From Spirochaetaceae bacterium (GTDB lineage Bacteria > Spirochaetota > Spirochaetia > DSM-27196 > PWMO01), in the NCBI GenBank assembly GCA_007693325.1, contig REDW01000110.1, forward strand, positions 1 to 46,476: a stretch of DNA of 46,476 bases, given 5' to 3'. This document shows positions 1 through 7,290 of the stretch, one piece after another. The position numbers and the translations under genes were made by a program. Every line of letters begins with the position of its first letter. The stretch's first letter is position 1. The notes beneath the pieces were generated by a model, which was not told where the DNA came from, searched no databases, and saw only the letters and a program-made list of their open reading frames with translations.

Positions 1-1155
1 GCCGTAATTGAACGTCAGGTCCGAGATCTCGATATTTGCCGGCTCGAGGTCGAACTCCTCCCAGGTACCGCTGACACCGAAGCGGAATGTGCCTCCGCCA
101 CTCGGCGGTCCACCCGAGAAGCCGGCCGTACCAAGCAGCGATGGTGTGGGTTCAGGTAGGAGCTCATAGTCGCGGCCATCTTCGAGATACAGGTCAACCT
201 CGAAGATTGTCCCCGGCTCGGGAAAGACCATAGTATCGCCTGCAATCTGCAACTGGTAGGAGGCGCGGCTCGGCTCGAGCACTGTCCCGTCTTCAAGCAG
301 AACAACAACTATCTCTTCCTCTTCTACCTCCTCGGAGTAGAAGCCGAGGACAAATACGTTGTAACTGGTACCGCCGTTTTCATCTTCGAAGGGAATCCGC
401 AGCACCCAGCCCCGATCAAGCTCAACCTCGCGCGGCTGTTCACCTTGCACGGTGACAATTGCTGAACCGCTCCCCTGATACAGGAACCCTTCAAACTCGC
501 CGATGTCAATCGGCTCTGGCGGCGGCAGGAACGGTTCAACGTATCGGTCGTAGAGCAACTGTGCGAACTGCGGGAAGCGGTCCTGGGTCAGGTTCATAGG
601 AATCGAAACAGGCGTATCTGCGCCGGACCGTATGCGTGTGGTAGCGAAGCCAATACGGTGTTGAAACTCCTCATAGAGACCATCGATCCACACAACATAT
701 TCTCGACCAACAACAAGCTGATCAAATACTATTGGTCCATCCGGAATGTCGCCGGAGAAGGTGAGCGCCCGACCGCGACTGATACTCAGTTGATCCTGCT
801 CGAGAGTGCTCACGGTGAATACGTCGGCTAACGAGGTTCCTTCGAAACCGTCGAGAAGCAACGTTCGGGCTCCCTCGTTGTCGCCGTTCGGAGAAAGATG
901 GATCGTCCGGCCTCCAGTTCTGAAATAGTCAGCGTCGACGATTATAAATGAGAGTTCATTGAAACCGCTCAAGTCCAACGCCGATACCGTTCCATCATCA
1001 CCGAGGCTAATGGCCAGCCGGCCCAGCTGGTCGCTGTCTTCCAGGTTCCACGCACAGCTCGCGATGATTGCGGTTACCACAAACACGATAGATGCAAGTG
1101 CTACAAAGCTGAAACCGTTTAGGCGGGTCGTCTTTCCCTTATTCCGCAATTTCAT
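1..1155 (-). CDS. Predicted lipoprotein, 3' end beyond the window
   Basis: The frame is open without a stop from an ATG at 1155 to base 1 (385 codons), so the gene is cut by the window edge. The N-terminus has a basic stretch (residues 1-11), a hydrophobic segment (about 15-32) and a lipobox-like I-A-S-C ending at Cys34, so I infer a lipoprotein exported and acylated at that cysteine. The mature part is acidic and rich in predicted beta-strand, with a Pro-rich linker near residues 205-212 and a Glu run near 262-266. I recognise no family. It is the fourth gene of a minus-strand operon, 58 nt downstream of the FecR-domain gene, with an AAGG-type ribosome site. That gap is GC-rich with hairpin potential, which could partly reduce readthrough. 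Function unknown; the envelope location is the firmest inference. Confidence 0.75.
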   Translation of the reverse strand, partial: MKLRNKGKTTRLNGFSFVALASIVFVVTAIIASCAWNLEDSDQLGRLAISLGDDGTVSALDLSGFNELSFIIVDADYFRTGGRTIHLSPNGDNEGARTLLLDGFEGTSLADVFTVSTLEQDQLSISRGRALTFSGDIPDGPIVFDQLVVGREYVVWIDGLYEEFQHRIGFATTRIRSGADTPVSIPMNLTQDRFPQFAQLLYDRYVEPFLPPPEPIDIGEFEGFLYQGSGSAIVTVQGEQPREVELDRGWVLRIPFEDENGGTSYNVFVLGFYSEEVEEEEIVVVLLEDGTVLEPSRASYQLQIAGDTMVFPEPGTIFEVDLYLEDGRDYELLPEPTPSLLGTAGFSGGPPSGGGTFRFGVSGTWEEFDLEPANIEISDLTFNYG

Positions 1156-1213
1156 GCTACACCTTCCCATCCTTGAATGCATCCGCGGCCACCGCAGCGG
1201 CTTCGCCGCCTAG

Positions 1214-1915
1214 CTAGAACGTAACACTGATTATCAGCGAGCGGCGCTCTACTGTGGTTGTCGTTATTGCGGTGCTGCTGTCGCTCTCTGCACCGGAGCC
1301 TTCGGTTGTTGAGGTGACCAGCGAACGGCGGGCGCGTTCGCTGACCGGGTTGGACGGCGGGGCGGTTGGTTCAACGGTGGTCTCCTCGTTCCCGGCTACC
1401 GAGACACGCCGGCCGTAGAGGTTGGCAACCTGGACCAGTCCGGTCAGAACCCGCAGGTTGGTACCGTCAAAGTCGAAGTCGGTTCCGCGCACCGCAGCAG
1501 TTGCCTGCGTGCTGCGCAACCGGAACTCCGATTGCAGCCCCGCGGTTCCGCGTACCTCGCCGCGCACGCGGCCCACCTGCAGAAACATGTCGCTTTCGAT
1601 TGAATCGTCGCGTTCGATCAATTCCTCGATGCGCATGCGGGTCAGCGGCCGTACCCGGATTATCGCAGCGTCCCCCAATGCCAGCGCGGCTTCCGCGCCG
1701 AAGCTGGTTGAGATTTCGCCGTTGACCGGTATTTCCATGCCCTCGGTTGCAGACTGCCATTCCTGTCCCGGCAGCCGCACCTCGACCCTGCCTTGAGTCG
1801 ATTGCAGCACGGCACGAAAGGTCTGTGCGTGTGCTGAAACAGGCAGCAGCAGAAGCAACAGCAGAAACAACATCGCGGCAACGCGGGCCGCACTGATTCT
1901 ATTCCGGTTTGTCAT
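1214..1915 (-). CDS. FecR-domain exported protein
   Basis: A 233-residue protein with a signal peptide (basic start, long Leu run, likely cleavage after Ala-His-Ala near residue 30). The central part carries the FecR-fold signature, including the VRGTDFDFDG segment near residues 143-152. FecR domains occur in periplasmic sensory and surface proteins. Here there is no cytoplasmic or membrane-spanning anti-sigma part, so this is not a classical FecR. The C-terminal 50 residues are Ser/Thr-rich and end in a beta-strand-like SLIISVTF with terminal Phe, reminiscent of an outer-membrane targeting strand. The start is supported by AGGAGAG 6 nt upstream, which overlaps the stop codon of the preceding gene, so the two are probably translationally coupled. 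Role unknown; a surface or periplasmic assembly role is inference. Confidence 0.8.
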   Translation of the reverse strand: MTNRNRISAARVAAMLFLLLLLLLPVSAHAQTFRAVLQSTQGRVEVRLPGQEWQSATEGMEIPVNGEISTSFGAEAALALGDAAIIRVRPLTRMRIEELIERDDSIESDMFLQVGRVRGEVRGTAGLQSEFRLRSTQATAAVRGTDFDFDGTNLRVLTGLVQVANLYGRRVSVAGNEETTVEPTAPPSNPVSERARRSLVTSTTEGSGAESDSSTAITTTTVERRSLIISVTF

Positions 1916-1924
1916 CGCTCTCTC

Positions 1925-3133
1925 CTAGAAGCTCGTACTGAACTCGATGCGGCCGTACACCGTGGTGTCACCCTTGTCGGGGACAAAAGCGCCCACCTGA
2001 ACCGAGCCTCCGATATCCGAGAATGGCCGCAAACTGATTCTGCCGCCGGCCTCGGTGCCACGGTAGGAATCATCCCCGGTGGGGTCGGCGTCAAAGACCG
2101 CCGCACCGTAGGCTGCCAGCCCGATATTCTGCAGCACCTGCGAGTCTGCGCCGCTGAACGGGCGCAACGAATACTCAAGCGAGCCAAACAACAGGTCCGC
2201 AGCCACAATCGGGCTGAGGGTAACCAGGTCCGGCTGCGTAATCGGCATGAACGCCTTGAAATCATCATCATCCGCCGAGGCGTAGAGCGCGCGCATCGAG
2301 ACTACCGAGTTGGCAAGCGCGTCCATGAAGATCAAAAAGCGGTGCGATGCGGCCAGCATGATTCCCGAAGTATCGATGTCCAGCGCGTCGTCGGTGTACT
2401 GGACGCCGCCCGCGAGGCCTACTGTGTCGTAGTAGAAGCCGGGAAACAGTCTGCCGTTCAGGCCCAGGTAGGCGTACTGCGTGTCGATCAGATCCTCATC
2501 TCCGGACTGGCGGTCGAACTGCGCCACGCCACCGAGCAGCACGTTCTGACGCAAGACGAGTTCAGGGAAGCTGAGCTCAAACAGCGCAATCAAGCGCGGC
2601 GAGGCAGTTGTAGTCTGCTCGTCGAGCAGATCGGTGAGATCCTCGGCGGACATGCGGATAGAGGCGTTCTGCTTCAGCAGCAGCCCGGTGTAGCCGCCGG
2701 CAAGGCGCAGACCGATTCGCGGATAATCGAGCGAGAGGCTCACCCCGTCTGCCCGATGATCAACCACCAAACCGCCGCTGTCGGTCAACTGGTAGCGGCC
2801 GCCCCTGAGACCGAGTACCGACTGGTCACCCAGCCGGCCGGGCAGGGTGGCGCGCGCGGTGAAGTACTCAAGATCTGCGGCGGCAAAATCATCTACCACG
2901 TAGAGAATGGTTCCCTCGATAAGCAACTCCGCGGTTGCGTCGCCCTGGAGTTCGGGAAAGAGCCTGGCCCACGCGTTGAGGGTAAACTGGCCGCGCGGGT
3001 CCTCATCCTGCTCAAAGTCTCCCTGCGCGCGGAGACGTCCGCCGGCGTCAAGCGCGTGTGCGCCGTAGGCCGTCAGCAGCATCCCTGCGGTTAACAGCGC
3101 GGTGAACAGCAGCCGGACTGAACTCTTCATCAT
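1925..3133 (-). CDS. Predicted outer-membrane beta-barrel protein
   Basis: A 402-residue protein with a signal peptide ending near Ala27 (AYGAHA). The rest is full of alternating polar/hydrophobic stretches and Gly/Tyr/Phe-rich turns. It ends in GRIEFSTSF, the C-terminal strand with final Phe typical of outer-membrane barrels. I do not recognise a specific family; an outer-membrane channel or assembly partner for the co-transcribed exported proteins is plausible. The start codon overlaps the stop of the upstream gene as ATGA (3130-3133), and the stop lies 9 nt before the FecR-domain gene, so the three are almost certainly one operon. No catalytic motif is visible. Confidence 0.75.
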   Translation of the reverse strand: MMKSSVRLLFTALLTAGMLLTAYGAHALDAGGRLRAQGDFEQDEDPRGQFTLNAWARLFPELQGDATAELLIEGTILYVVDDFAAADLEYFTARATLPGRLGDQSVLGLRGGRYQLTDSGGLVVDHRADGVSLSLDYPRIGLRLAGGYTGLLLKQNASIRMSAEDLTDLLDEQTTTASPRLIALFELSFPELVLRQNVLLGGVAQFDRQSGDEDLIDTQYAYLGLNGRLFPGFYYDTVGLAGGVQYTDDALDIDTSGIMLAASHRFLIFMDALANSVVSMRALYASADDDDFKAFMPITQPDLVTLSPIVAADLLFGSLEYSLRPFSGADSQVLQNIGLAAYGAAVFDADPTGDDSYRGTEAGGRISLRPFSDIGGSVQVGAFVPDKGDTTVYGRIEFSTSF

Positions 3134-3603
3134 TGTCCCTCCTGCAGTGCCATCACGCGCCCGATGATACGCATGGCGCGCTCACCATCCAGTGGCTGAA
3201 GTGCCCACGACTGCCCCTGAACCAAGCGGCGATAGCGCATCTCGCGCAGTCCGTAGCGCGGCCCCGGAATTCTGCGGTACCAGAACCCGCCGCTGATGTC
3301 GTGCGCCAGCATCAGCATGTAGGAGAACTCCCCGAGGGTTGCATCAGAATCCGGGTCGCGGTCCGAGAAGCGGTCTCTATGCTCAGCCCGGGCAGCCAGC
3401 ATCTCCAGCAGCGCAATTGCCTGTTCCGCGCTTGCCTCGGGTGGTATCCGTCCAGACGACATGACCGCCAGGTAGGCTGCATCACCGAGGCTCAGCGGGT
3501 CGGCTGCCAGGATTGCGTCCACCTGTTCGGCAGACTGCCCGAAGAGTGGAGCAACCGCCAGCGTGATCAAAGCAATCCACAATATTCTGATCTTATTGCT
3601 CAT
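3130..3603 (-). CDS. Small exported protein of unknown function, first gene of FecR operon
   Basis: A 157-residue protein from the ATG at 3603; this start is chosen because it places a good signal peptide (hydrophobic residues 5-21, then FGQSA) at the N-terminus. A GTG at 3639 in frame would add 12 uncharacteristic residues. The mature part looks helical, with a segment about gradual selection of an 'amino-acid-rich' pattern absent: no metal-binding, lipid or enzymatic motif is seen. It leads the operon that continues with the barrel-like protein (ATGA overlap), the FecR-domain protein and the lipoprotein. A long AT-rich inverted repeat lies 43 bp upstream and may control the operon. Function unknown; periplasmic location is inferred from the signal peptide and neighbours. 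Confidence 0.7.
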   Translation of the reverse strand: MSNKIRILWIALITLAVAPLFGQSAEQVDAILAADPLSLGDAAYLAVMSSGRIPPEASAEQAIALLEMLAARAEHRDRFSDRDPDSDATLGEFSYMLMLAHDISGGFWYRRIPGPRYGLREMRYRRLVQGQSWALQPLDGERAMRIIGRVMALQEGQ

Positions 3604-3645
3604 GATCCATATGGTACCGCATTCGATTGCCGGCGTCACTACTAT

Positions 3646-3685
3646 TTATGCAATTTCTGAGTCTTTTACTCTTGATTTTGCATAA
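3646..3685. promoter_or_regulatory. AT-rich inverted repeat in divergent intergenic region
   Basis: The arms TTATGCAA (3646-3653) and TTGCATAA (3678-3685) are exact inverted copies. Inside them GAGT (3659-3662) and ACTC (3668-3671) are also mirrored about almost the same centre. The 40-bp element is much richer in AT than its surroundings and sits between the divergent FecR operon and the small exported protein gene at 3755. A possible promoter for the plus-strand gene, TTGATT (3672-3677) with TAATGT (3694-3699) at 16 bp, overlaps the right arm. A regulator-binding site is the simplest reading, but no regulator is encoded nearby. Confidence 0.5.
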
Positions 3686-3754
3686 GCAGTGTGTAATGTT
3701 AGAGGCAACGCGCACGGCGCGATGAAGTTCTATCTTGAGAAGTGGGGGGAGAAT

Positions 3755-4270
3755 ATGACGAAAAGAGGAATCATCCTTTCGATCCTGTGTATTGCCGCTC
3801 TGCTGCTACCGGCAGCAGCCGTTGCACAGGGGCTCGAGGGAACCGACGCCGAGTTCCGCCTGTTTGGCGTGGAGCTGGGTTCTCTCGTGGGCTATAACCT
3901 GGAAGATGAGGAGGCCGTGGTTGGCCGCAGCTTCGGGCTCAGCCTTGCCGTTATGGACAACATGCAGGTTGGCTTTGGCGCGGTTGCGTTCAATGCAGCT
4001 GCGCCGGTGCCCGAGCGGCGCTTTGCCGGTATCAAGTTTGATTATTTCTTTACCGATCAGCTGGCGTTTTCGTTGCTGGCCGGCAATGCCGCCGGTGGCG
4101 GCGCAACCTACGGCGGCGCGATCGGTGGGCAGTATCTGATCGTGCGCAGCCAACCGGATGACGGGTTTTCTTCAGCGTTGAAGGTCAAGGTTGACTACTT
4201 CATCAACGATGAGGATGGCCCCGCGGCCGGTACGTTGGCAATCGGGTTGGCCGGCTCGATTGGACTGTAA
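3755..4270 (+). CDS. Small exported membrane-type protein, tandem paralogue A
   Basis: A 171-residue protein. The ATG at 3755 is chosen because GGGGGGAG lies just upstream and a signal peptide follows at once (hydrophobic to VAQG, about residue 25). The mature part begins with an acidic segment, then repeated beta-strand-like stretches rich in Gly, Ala and Phe, compatible with a small barrel or transthyretin-like exported protein. It resembles the next gene: the VELGSLVGYNL segment here matches IEIGTVMGYNL there at the same place after the signal peptide, and both end in a Gly-Leu-rich strand. They are separated by 31 nt and probably co-transcribed to the terminator at 4857. Family and function not recognised. 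Confidence 0.75.
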   Translation: MTKRGIILSILCIAALLLPAAAVAQGLEGTDAEFRLFGVELGSLVGYNLEDEEAVVGRSFGLSLAVMDNMQVGFGAVAFNAAAPVPERRFAGIKFDYFFTDQLAFSLLAGNAAGGGATYGGAIGGQYLIVRSQPDDGFSSALKVKVDYFINDEDGPAAGTLAIGLAGSIGL

Positions 4271-4301
4271 CAGAGAAACCATACATCGGAAGGAAGAAAC
4301 C

Positions 4302-4787
4302 ATGAAGAAAACAATTACTACAATACTGGTTGTGGCGCTGTTGTTGCTGGCAGCACCCGCACTCTTTGCGCAGGAGGCTGTGACCGACATCTTCGGGATC
4401 GAGATCGGTACGGTCATGGGATACAACCTCGGTACCGAAAACATCGGGGCCGCCCAGTCGATGGCCATTTCATTTGGTCTCGGCGAACAGTTTGAAGCGG
4501 CAATGGTGTTTATCAGTGGAGGAGGGGGCAACATACCCAACATGAGCCTGGTGAGGTTGTCTTACTATCTGCTGGATGAAGTCGGCCTGCGCGTGTCTAC
4601 CGGCGGCAGTGGCCCAGGTGCGACCGCTGCCGGATTCGGCGTATTCTCCTATCCCATTCGCCGTGATTTCAACGACACGCTGACTACCGCACTGGGACTC
4701 GGCGTTGACTACTACGTGCCGAATATCAATAACAACCTGGAAGACGGTATCGTCGCCATTGGCCTGAACGCTACGGTAGCCTTTTAG
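4302..4787 (+). CDS. Small exported membrane-type protein, tandem paralogue B
   Basis: A 161-residue protein from the ATG at 4302, preceded by a purine-rich GGAAGGAAG. The signal peptide is typical (MKK, Leu/Ala core, LFAQ near residue 23). The mature part alternates short hydrophobic strands with Gly/Asn-rich turns and ends in NATVAF with final Phe, as outer-membrane barrels often do. It is a diverged copy of the preceding gene (shared xxxGxxxGYNL block after the signal peptide, similar length and strand pattern), so a tandem duplication is likely. It is the last gene before a strong terminator. No known function recognised. Confidence 0.75.
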   Translation: MKKTITTILVVALLLLAAPALFAQEAVTDIFGIEIGTVMGYNLGTENIGAAQSMAISFGLGEQFEAAMVFISGGGGNIPNMSLVRLSYYLLDEVGLRVSTGGSGPGATAAGFGVFSYPIRRDFNDTLTTALGLGVDYYVPNINNNLEDGIVAIGLNATVAF

Positions 4788-4857
4788 GCATTGTTCGCAT
4801 TGGTTCGCGCCGCGGTGGCTGCTCGCCGCCTGGCAGAATCCAGACCAGCAAACAACC

Positions 4858-4900
4858 CCGGCTCCAGACAGCCACAGCGTGTCTGGGCCGGCGTTTTTTT
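4858..4900 (+). terminator. Rho-independent terminator
   Basis: The arms at 4858-4870 and 4880-4891 form a 12-bp stem with one bulged T (4863) and a 9-nt loop. Seven T residues follow at 4894-4900. This is a textbook intrinsic terminator for the tandem exported-protein genes that end at 4787. Confidence 0.88.
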
Positions 4901-5001
4901 GTCTAGTGCACGCGCGTTTTGACGCGTGCTACTGCGTCTTCGGCGTCTGCAGCCGATACAACCTTGATGAGCACGCAGTATTGCTGGTAGGCTTTCCAGC
5001 G

Positions 5002-5352
5002 ATGCCAACCCCCGACGCACACTTGCTGACTCTGCTTCACACCCTGCCGCCTCTGCTGCTGCAGAATACTCTGATGGCGTGTACCGACCGTGATCTGGCG
5101 ATGGCCATGCTGCGGTTCTCCGGCGTAGAGCGCGAGCTGCTGCTTGGACGCCTGGCGCCGGCCAAGCGTGATCGCGTGCGCGAGGAGCTGACGTTGCAGC
5201 AGCGTGTGCGCATCAGCGACGCACACTATAAGGCGTCGCTCGACGCGGTCATCCGCAGATTGTCTTCGCAGCGTGGCCAGCAGCCGGTTCGTAGCTATTT
5301 GCGGCCGTGCAGGACTCCGCGCCGGGGGCGGCCACCTCGCCCCCTTCGGTGA
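5002..5352 (+). CDS. Stand-alone FliG C-terminal-domain-like protein
   Basis: A 116-residue protein from the ATG at 5002; the frame stays open upstream to 4879, so the start is not certain. Residues of about 25-85 read like the C-terminal domain of the flagellar motor switch protein FliG: a DLAMAML helix, a basic/acidic helix containing KRDRVREEL, then RVRISDAHY and a final RRL helix. In FliG this domain carries the charged residues facing the stator. Here charges of the same sign seem kept (for example REEL where E. coli FliG has RDDL). The N-terminal and middle domains of FliG are missing and the last 30 residues are Arg/Pro-rich. Known: the FliG-C fold and its role. Inferred: this protein may bind the motor or FliG partners. 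No flagellar gene is adjacent, and a decayed fragment is possible. Confidence 0.6.
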   Translation: MPTPDAHLLTLLHTLPPLLLQNTLMACTDRDLAMAMLRFSGVERELLLGRLAPAKRDRVREELTLQQRVRISDAHYKASLDAVIRRLSSQRGQQPVRSYLRPCRTPRRGRPPRPLR

Positions 5353-5420
5353 CAAGGTGAATGCTGAGGGGCGCAGCCGCGCTCTGCGGCCAATTCTGGA
5401 GCCGCAGCCTCTGCATCATA

Positions 5421-5455
5421 CTTGAAAAATGGAAGACAGTCTTCCATTTTTCAAG
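5421..5455. repeat. Perfect 16-bp inverted repeat with 3-nt loop
   Basis: Bases 5421-5436 and 5440-5455 are exact reverse complements separated by CAG. The arms are AT-rich in a GC-rich setting and contain a run of five A and five T. The hairpin lies in the 243-bp gap between the FliG-C-like gene and gpmI. There is no T-run after the stem, so it is not a standard terminator. It could be an mRNA-stabilising or processing hairpin in the gpmI leader, an operator, or a palindromic repeat element. The rest of the gap is GC-rich and otherwise shows only the gpmI ribosome site. Confidence 0.7.
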
Positions 5456-5595
5456 GACAATACGTAGGAAACAGCTTCATACGGCCGTCTCAGGCCGCCG
5501 GCGCGCCGCCCGGGCCCCTTGCGCATCGATGTCCAGTTCCGTATGATTGGCCATACCAATTTTGTACCTGCGTAGAAACCAACGGGAGGCACTTC

Positions 5596-7239
5596 GTGGC
5601 AACAACGCCGAAACCGGTTATTCTGATAGTCCGAGATGGCTGGGGGCGCAACCCAAACCCCGAGCACGACGAGTTCAACGCCGTCAAACTGGCCAACACT
5701 CCGTGCAACGATCGGCTGCTCCAGGAGTACCCCTGGACCACCATTCACACCTCGGGTGAGGATGTAGGGCTGCCCGAAGGCACCATGGGAAACTCTGAAG
5801 TCGGGCACCAGAACCTGGGTGCCGGCCGCGTGGTTGATCAGGAATCGGTGCGTATCTCCAAGGCCATCCGTAGCGGAGATTTCTTTGACAACCAGGCGCT
5901 GGTCAAGGGCGTACAGCGAGCCGGCAAGAACGACCGCTGGGTGCACATACTGGGCATCGCGTCTGACGCCGGTGTCCACGGCCTCATGACGCATCTGTAT
6001 GCCTGCGTTGAGCTGTGCAGCAAGCTTGGACACAACAAGGTGGCGCTGCACATGTTTACCGACGGCCGCGACACCGGCCCCTATACGGGCATAGAGTATA
6101 TCCGCCAGATCGAGGCCAGGCTGTCCGAAATTGGCGTGGGTAAAGTGGTCTCGATTTCGGGCCGCTACTACGCAATGGACCGCGACAATCGCTGGGAACG
6201 GGTTAAGCGCGCGTATGACATGCTGACCGGCCGCGCCGCGGATCTTCCGGCCTTCGATACGGCCACAGCCGCCATGCAGAACTACTACGACAACCCTACC
6301 AACGACAGTCAGAACGGAGACGAGTTCGTTGAGCCGCGTTACGTAGGGGCAGACTGGAAAGAGACGCGCATCGCCGACGGCGATACGGTGATCTTCTACA
6401 ACTACCGCGGTGATCGGCCGCGCGAGATCATCCGTTCGTTTGTCATGGATCCGTTCCAGGGCCACGTCAAGCCCTCGCCGGACACTGGTGAGAAGGGGTT
6501 CGACCGTGGACCCAGGATCGACGCGCACTGGGTAACCATGACCGCCTACGAAGAGGAACTCAACAGCATGGTCAGCGTGGCCTATCCCAAACCGCCGAAG
6601 ATGAACAACATCGGCGGAGACTATCTGGCTCAGAAAGGGCTGCGGCAGTTTCGCTGCGCCGAGACCGAGAAATTTCCCCACGTCACCTTCTTCTTCAATG
6701 ACTACCGCGACCAGCCGTTTGAGGGCGAGGGGCGCGAGATGCCGCAATCGCCGCAGGTAGGAACCTACGACCTCAAACCCGAAATGAGTGCCGCCGAGGT
6801 GCTTGACGTGGTCTTGAAGCGCATTTCCGCAGATGATTGCGAGGACTTCATCCTGGTCAACTTTGCCAACGGCGACATGGTTGGACATACCGGCAAGCTG
6901 TCTGCTGCTATCAAGGCGTGCGAGACCGTCGATAGCTGCGTAGAGCGGATCGTGGCGGCAACGCTTGAGCGCGGCGGAAAACTGATTGTGACCGCCGATC
7001 ACGGTAACTCCGAGCAAATGTGGGATCCCAGGAATGAGAGCGCGCACACCGCGCACACGCTCTACGATGTCGACTGCATCATCGTTGATCCGGACCGCCG
7101 CGGCGATGCCAGCGGCAGCATGGACACGGCTTCTACGGCGCTGCGCAGCGGTGGGCGGTTGGCGGATGTCTTTCCAACTGCGCTGAAACTGATGGGGCTG
7201 GACAAGCCGCCTGAGATGACCGGAGAGCCACTGGTTTAA
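5596..7239 (+). CDS. gpmI: 2,3-bisphosphoglycerate-independent phosphoglycerate mutase
   Basis: A 547-residue cytoplasmic glycolytic enzyme that interconverts 3- and 2-phosphoglycerate, using two Mn ions and a phosphoserine intermediate. The GTG at 5596 is chosen because GGGAGG lies 7 nt upstream and the family N-terminus (PVILIVRDGWG) follows directly. Asp14 of DGWG is a metal ligand. The TMGNSEVGH motif places the catalytic serine at residue 67. The central insertion domain contains DGRDTGP, SGRYYAMDRDNRWER and YNYRGDRPREI, and the second metal site is in VTADHGNSEQM near the C-terminus. Length fits the family's longer members. It stands alone: the next gene has its own promoter. The leader carries a perfect inverted repeat. 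Confidence 0.97.
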   Translation: MATTPKPVILIVRDGWGRNPNPEHDEFNAVKLANTPCNDRLLQEYPWTTIHTSGEDVGLPEGTMGNSEVGHQNLGAGRVVDQESVRISKAIRSGDFFDNQALVKGVQRAGKNDRWVHILGIASDAGVHGLMTHLYACVELCSKLGHNKVALHMFTDGRDTGPYTGIEYIRQIEARLSEIGVGKVVSISGRYYAMDRDNRWERVKRAYDMLTGRAADLPAFDTATAAMQNYYDNPTNDSQNGDEFVEPRYVGADWKETRIADGDTVIFYNYRGDRPREIIRSFVMDPFQGHVKPSPDTGEKGFDRGPRIDAHWVTMTAYEEELNSMVSVAYPKPPKMNNIGGDYLAQKGLRQFRCAETEKFPHVTFFFNDYRDQPFEGEGREMPQSPQVGTYDLKPEMSAAEVLDVVLKRISADDCEDFILVNFANGDMVGHTGKLSAAIKACETVDSCVERIVAATLERGGKLIVTADHGNSEQMWDPRNESAHTAHTLYDVDCIIVDPDRRGDASGSMDTASTALRSGGRLADVFPTALKLMGLDKPPEMTGEPLV

Positions 7240-7250
7240 GACCACCGCGC

Positions 7251-7280
7251 TTGCCTGCTACGCGTGCTGACGCGTATATT
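7251..7280 (+). promoter_or_regulatory. Promoter of ndh-menA, near-leaderless
   Basis: TTGCCT (7251-7256) and TATATT (7275-7280) are 18 bp apart, and the start codon follows after only 10 nt, so the mRNA leader would be about 4 nt. The spacer holds two ACGCGT hexamers (7260-7265 and 7270-7275) 10 bp apart, which could be an operator. Confidence 0.6.
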
Positions 7281-7290
7281 CCCCAATACT

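Noticed and set aside
2342-3094. 250-codon plus-strand frame inside the barrel-like gene
   Set aside because: No signal, domain or ribosome site; the minus-strand frame has a signal peptide, operon coupling and barrel features.
5421-5455. The perfect hairpin as an intrinsic terminator
   Set aside because: No run of T follows the stem on either strand, and it lies 66 bp after the nearest stop.
5416-7245. 609-codon open frame antisense to gpmI
   Set aside because: It mirrors gpmI almost end to end, has no recognisable domain, and long antisense frames are expected in GC-rich codons. gpmI is unambiguous.
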